64,000 nucleotides of DNA, from NCBI RefSeq assembly GCF_036002505.1, contig NZ_DASYTH010000335.1:5463-69462 (forward strand), in the 5' to 3' direction. Shown here piece after piece: positions 61,036 to 64,000 of this stretch. The notes beneath the pieces were generated by a model that had not been told where the DNA came from, ran no database searches, and worked only from the letters and a program-made list of their open reading frames with translations. Source of the DNA: DASYTH01 sp036002505 (GTDB taxonomy: Bacteria > Actinomycetota > Actinomycetes > Mycobacteriales > Pseudonocardiaceae). Position numbers and translations under genes: made by a program. How positions within the stretch are numbered: the first letter of the stretch is position 1; each line of letters starts with the position of its first letter.

Positions 61036-61925
61036 GCCCCGTGCTGCAGGCCGAGGGCCTGTCCAAGCGGTACGGGCGACGCCTGGCGTTGTCCGACTGC
61101 ACCCTCGCTATTCCGCCCGGCCGGGTCGTGGGTCTCGTCGGCCCGAACGGTGCCGGCAAGACGACCTTGCTGCATATCGCGGTGGGCCTGTTGCGCCCCA
61201 CAGCGGGCCGTATCGAGGTCCTCGGTGGCCAACCTGCCTCCGGTGCCGCGCAGTTGGCCAAGGTGGGCTTTGTCGCCCAGGACACGCCCACCTACGCGGG
61301 CCTGTCGATCGCCGACCACCTGCGTTTCGGTGCCCACACCAACCCCGGCTGGGATCAGCAGGTTGCCGACGACCGGATCACCACACTCGGCCTCGACCCG
61401 TCGCAGAAGGCCGGGAAACTCTCCGGCGGGCAACGCGCCCAACTCGCGCTGACCCTGGCCATCGCGAAACGACCGGACCTGCTGATCCTCGACGAACCGG
61501 TGGCTCGCCTCGACCCCCTCGCCCGGCGGGAGTTCCTGCAAGGCCTGATGGCATACATCGCCGACCACGGCGCCGGCGTGATCCTGTCCTCGCACCTGGT
61601 CTCCGATCTCGAACGCGTCTGCGACTACCTGATCGTGCTGGTGGCCTCCCGGGTCCGCGTCGCCGGCGAGGTCGACGACCTGCTGGCCGGCCACTGCCGG
61701 CTCACCGGTGCCCGCCGCGACCCCGCCGACCTGCCCAAGGGCGTGGAGGTGATCGAGGGCAGCCACACCGACCGGCAGTCCACCCTGATCGTGCGCAGCA
61801 CCACCCCGATCGACGACCCATCGTTCACCGTCGAACAGATCACCCTCGAAGACCTGGTCCTGGCCTACATGGCCCAGGCCGCAACGGGAGCAGTCCGCAC
61901 AGCGGCATTGGAGACACAGCGATGA
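61032..61925 (+). CDS. ABC transporter ATP-binding protein
   Basis: A 297-residue ATPase with Walker A LVGPNGAGKTTLLHIA, signature KLSGGQRAQLAL, Walker B LLILDEPVARLDPLAR and H-loop ILSSHLVSDLERV. A C-terminal domain of about 90 residues ends VEQITLEDLVLAYM. It belongs to the YtrB/DrrA-like exporters. ATG 61032 overlaps the regulator stop and its own stop overlaps the permease start. Confidence 0.93.
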   Translation: MSPVLQAEGLSKRYGRRLALSDCTLAIPPGRVVGLVGPNGAGKTTLLHIAVGLLRPTAGRIEVLGGQPASGAAQLAKVGFVAQDTPTYAGLSIADHLRFGAHTNPGWDQQVADDRITTLGLDPSQKAGKLSGGQRAQLALTLAIAKRPDLLILDEPVARLDPLARREFLQGLMAYIADHGAGVILSSHLVSDLERVCDYLIVLVASRVRVAGEVDDLLAGHCRLTGARRDPADLPKGVEVIEGSHTDRQSTLIVRSTTPIDDPSFTVEQITLEDLVLAYMAQAATGAVRTAALETQR

Positions 61926-62926
61926 TCTGGTTCACCTGGCGCCAGTTCCGTACCCAGACCTGGATCACCATCGGCGCCCTCGCCGTCATCGCCGTCGCCC
62001 TCGCGATCACCGGGCACAACCTCGCCGACCTGTGGACCTCCAGCGGCGCCGCCACTTGCCACACCAACTGCGGCACCGCGGTCAGCACCTTCCTCCACGA
62101 GGTCAGAGGCGGCGTCGGCGACAAGGTCTACAACTTCGCCCTCGCGCTGATGTATGTGGTGCCCGCGCTGATCGGGATCTTCTGGGGTGCCCCCCTGATC
62201 GCCCGGGAACTCGAAGCCGGCACCCACCGCCTCGCCTGGAACCAATCGGTCACCCGCACCCGCTGGCTGGCCACCAAACTCACCATCGTCGGCGGCGCCT
62301 CGGCGGCAAGCGTCGGGCTGCTCAGCTGGGCGGTCACCTCGTGGGCGCACCACATCGACCACGCCAACGCCAACCGCATCACCCCGTTGGTCTACGGCGC
62401 CCGCGGCGTCGTCCCGATCGGCTACGCCCTGTTCGCGTTCGTCGTCGGCGTCACCATGGGCATGCTCATCCGCCGCACCGTCCCCGCGATGGCCGCCACC
62501 CTCGCCATCTACATCGCCGCCGTCGTCTCGATGCCACTGTGGATCCGCGCCCACCTCGCCCCCGTGCGCCACACCACGACGCCGCTGGATCTCAGCCGCA
62601 TCCAGGATCTCATGATCAAGCCGCGTGGCGCGATGGAGGTCGTCAGCGGCGTCATCCCCCACGGCGCCTGGGTACTGACCAACACCAGCATCACCACCAC
62701 CGGCCAGCTCTTCACTGGACCCGCCAACCCGCAATACTGCGGCGAAAACCAGGGAGCAACAGCCTGCCTGAACTGGGTCGGCAGCCTCGGCCTGCGCCAA
62801 GACCTCACCTACCAGCCCGCCAGCCACTTCTGGCCCCTGCAATTCACCGAGACCGGCATCTTCCTCGCCGCCGCCGTGCTGCTGGCCGGGTTCTGCTTCT
62901 GGTGGACCCGCCGACGCCTCACCTAA
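61922..62926 (+). CDS. ABC transporter permease
   Basis: A 334-residue membrane protein with six hydrophobic segments. It opens with IWFTWRQFRTQTWITIGALA and has a large extracytoplasmic loop with cysteines (ATCHTNCGTA near residue 42; YCGENQGATACLNWVG near 275), which could form disulfides. ARELEAGTHRLAWNQSVTRTRWL is typical of permeases after YtrA-type regulators. It completes a regulator-ATPase-permease exporter operon, likely induced by membrane-active compounds. Confidence 0.88.
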   Translation: MIWFTWRQFRTQTWITIGALAVIAVALAITGHNLADLWTSSGAATCHTNCGTAVSTFLHEVRGGVGDKVYNFALALMYVVPALIGIFWGAPLIARELEAGTHRLAWNQSVTRTRWLATKLTIVGGASAASVGLLSWAVTSWAHHIDHANANRITPLVYGARGVVPIGYALFAFVVGVTMGMLIRRTVPAMAATLAIYIAAVVSMPLWIRAHLAPVRHTTTPLDLSRIQDLMIKPRGAMEVVSGVIPHGAWVLTNTSITTTGQLFTGPANPQYCGENQGATACLNWVGSLGLRQDLTYQPASHFWPLQFTETGIFLAAAVLLAGFCFWWTRRRLT

Positions 62927-63057
62927 CGATCCACGAACACACCGACACCCATCACCGCGCATCGGATCGCGGGCGGTGCACGGCCAACCCCGCGCACCGC
63001 CCACGCTTCTTGGGTGCCAAGGGTGCTCCACACCACGACCGAGATCCGACCAGCCCT

Positions 63058-63586
63058 GAGGTTCCCCCGGTTTGCCGGAGACTTGGTTATCTGGATGGGT
63101 CCAGCTCGGGGTGAATGGTAGCTGGGTCGTCTTCGCGGTGCCACGTCTCCTCGTACTCGTCGGGTGAGAGACCGCCGAGCCCTTCCTGGATGCGGCGCGG
63201 GTTGTACCAGCCGTCGATGTAGCGCAGCAGGGCTGCCTCGGCCTCGGCGCGGGTGGCGAACTGGGTGCCGGCCCAGTACAGCAACTCGGTCTTGATGGTC
63301 GACCACAGGTTTTCCGCAAGCGCGTTATCGAAGCTTATCCCCGACGCTGCCCGTGGACGGGGCGATGCCCGCATCGTGCAGGCGCTGGGTGAACCGAAGC
63401 CCCGTGTATTGGCAGCCTTTATCGCTGTGGTGTATTGTATCAACTGTCCATCATGGACGCTGCGGGAGCGCAGGGCGTGGCCCAGGGTAGTGAGTACCAG
63501 CTCGGTGTCCGCGCGGGCGGCAGTGGCCCAGCCGACGACCTTGTTGGAGAACGCATCCCGCACGCTGGCGGTCCCACCTCGCCCCG
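63058..63586 (-). mobile_element. IS3-family insertion sequence remnant (OrfB 3' part)
   Basis: The minus strand encodes the C-terminal half of an IS3-type DDE transposase: VVGWATAARADTELVLTTLG, then SFDNALAENLWSTIKTELLY with the catalytic Glu, and YIDGWYNPRRIQEGLGGLSPDEYE. The middle needs two compensating shifts (HSDKGCQYTGLRFTQRLHDAG lies in another frame). The 5' part with OrfA is missing. The element end TGAGGTTCCCCCGGTTTGCC begins at 63058. The upstream break at about 63587 abuts a glycosidase remnant. Confidence 0.85.
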
Positions 63587-63587
63587 T

Positions 63588-63780
63588 CTAGTGTTCGCGG
63601 CCTCCACCGGGTCGCTTTGCCGCGCCCTTCTGCGCCACCATCAGCTCATACTGCATGTCTGTGAAGGCGGGCTTCGGGTTCAAGTTGACGTCGTAGATGC
63701 AGGCGTAACCCTCACCGGTGAGAAGCCGGGCACCCATGGGTTGGCGTCGCCGAAGCCCCAGACGGATCGACTCTACAACC
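63588..63780 (-). pseudogene. GH10-like endoxylanase C-terminal remnant, frameshifted
   Basis: One frame reads VWGFGDANPWVPGF, which fits the WGxxDxxSW strand of GH10 xylanases, and the next frame continues TGEGYACIYDVNLNPKPAFT, like the closing (LxDxxxxPKPAY) segment. The join needs a shift near 63735. The catalytic glutamates lie outside what remains. It touches the broken end of the IS3 element, which probably caused the loss. Confidence 0.55.
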
Positions 63781-64000
63781 GATCGAGGCCGGTGCCATCG
63801 GCAGCTGGTGCGGGGCCGGCCCAGCTCTCGCCAGTGCAGGCGTACGCGAACGTGCCCTCCCACGAGGGGCGGGCGTCCGATGGCCGGCGGGAGACGGCGC
63901 GGAGCGTCAGCAGCTTCCCTGGCGAAGGGCCCAGCACTGGGAACAGCCAGGTCTCGGCGCTCTTCGGCACGCCCCGTGGTGGCGGGAGATGCCGCCGAGT
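63773..64000 (-). other. unrecognised protein-like fragment at the window edge
   Basis: The minus-strand frame from at least 63970 to the stop at 63773 reads ETWLFPVLGPSPGKLLTLRA, SWEGTFAYACTGESWAGPAP. It looks like part of a secreted protein, perhaps from the same carbohydrate-active gene as the GH10-like remnant in another frame. The window ends here, so I cannot judge further. Confidence 0.3.

Noticed and set aside
61865..63319. 484-residue minus-strand frame over the permease and IS3 ends
   Set aside because: It crosses the permease gene, an intergenic gap and the IS3 remnant; repetitive Gly/Asp/Glu composition without domains.
1..64000. CRISPR array, phage module or biosynthetic gene cluster
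   Set aside because: No evenly spaced direct repeats, no phage structural genes and no PKS, NRPS or terpene enzymes were seen; the PhzF gene alone does not indicate phenazine synthesis.

Overview
The window comes from the chromosome of a high-GC Gram-positive actinomycete, most likely a Micromonosporaceae-type soil or plant-associated bacterium (inference). The signs are GC-rich codon use, GTG starts, many ATGA/GTGA gene overlaps, a sugar ABC importer with no ATPase gene of its own (the pattern of MsiK-served actinomycete transporters), leaderless promoters with TANNNT about 7 nt before the start codon, and actinobacterial families such as DUF4166, DUF4386 and AfsR-like regulators. There is no CRISPR array, rRNA operon or biosynthetic megasynthase.

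Left part (1-22 kb). After a frameshifted VOC gene, a membrane-protein pair, an odd tRNA-like cloverleaf (2132-2204), a hydrolase, a DoxX protein and a RidA protein, there are two carbohydrate regions. The first (about 4.6-12.6 kb) is a LacI-regulated beta-glucoside module: binding protein and two permeases (+), then LacI, a GH1 beta-glucosidase, an aldo-keto reductase and a VOC protein (-). Matching operator-like sites lie before the importer and before lacI. A 30-codon permease tail shows that a second transporter was deleted here. The second region (12.6-21.9 kb) is a compact catabolic cluster: a divergent phosphotriesterase-family lactonase candidate, and an operon of a shikimate-dehydrogenase-like protein, an RpiR/HexR-type regulator, an FGGY kinase, two Gfo/Idh/MocA oxidoreductases, a zinc MDR dehydrogenase and an L-fucose-isomerase-like protein. 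Two 13-nt HexR-like palindromes sit in the divergent promoter. I cannot assign its substrate, and it is the best candidate for an undescribed pathway.

Middle part (22-44 kb). It holds a VLCAD-like acyl-CoA dehydrogenase, a DHFR-like protein, a decayed patch (AfsR-like C-terminus, TauB/SsuB-like ATPase remnant) beside dihydroxyacid dehydratase (ilvD), an MFS exporter, a secreted GH18 protein, a five-gene operon of ABC exporter plus two-component system, a protein with two MerR domains divergent from a frameshifted erythromycin-esterase-like gene, and a large secreted glycosidase with two carbohydrate-binding modules.

Right part (43.7-64 kb). This is accessory DNA rich in remnants: a TniB-like transposition ATPase facing a selB tail, a MalT-type LuxR regulator with tandem palindromes, broken IS110 and IS3 copies, a tRNA-Arg 3'-half that looks like an integration site, and fragments of an FAD/BBE oxidase, alaS, DoxX, DUF998, YCII and a GH10-like enzyme. 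Intact units between them are a beta-lactamase-fold pair (one lacking its catalytic residues) followed by an ABC exporter, a PhzF protein, and a YtrA-type GntR-ABC exporter operon.
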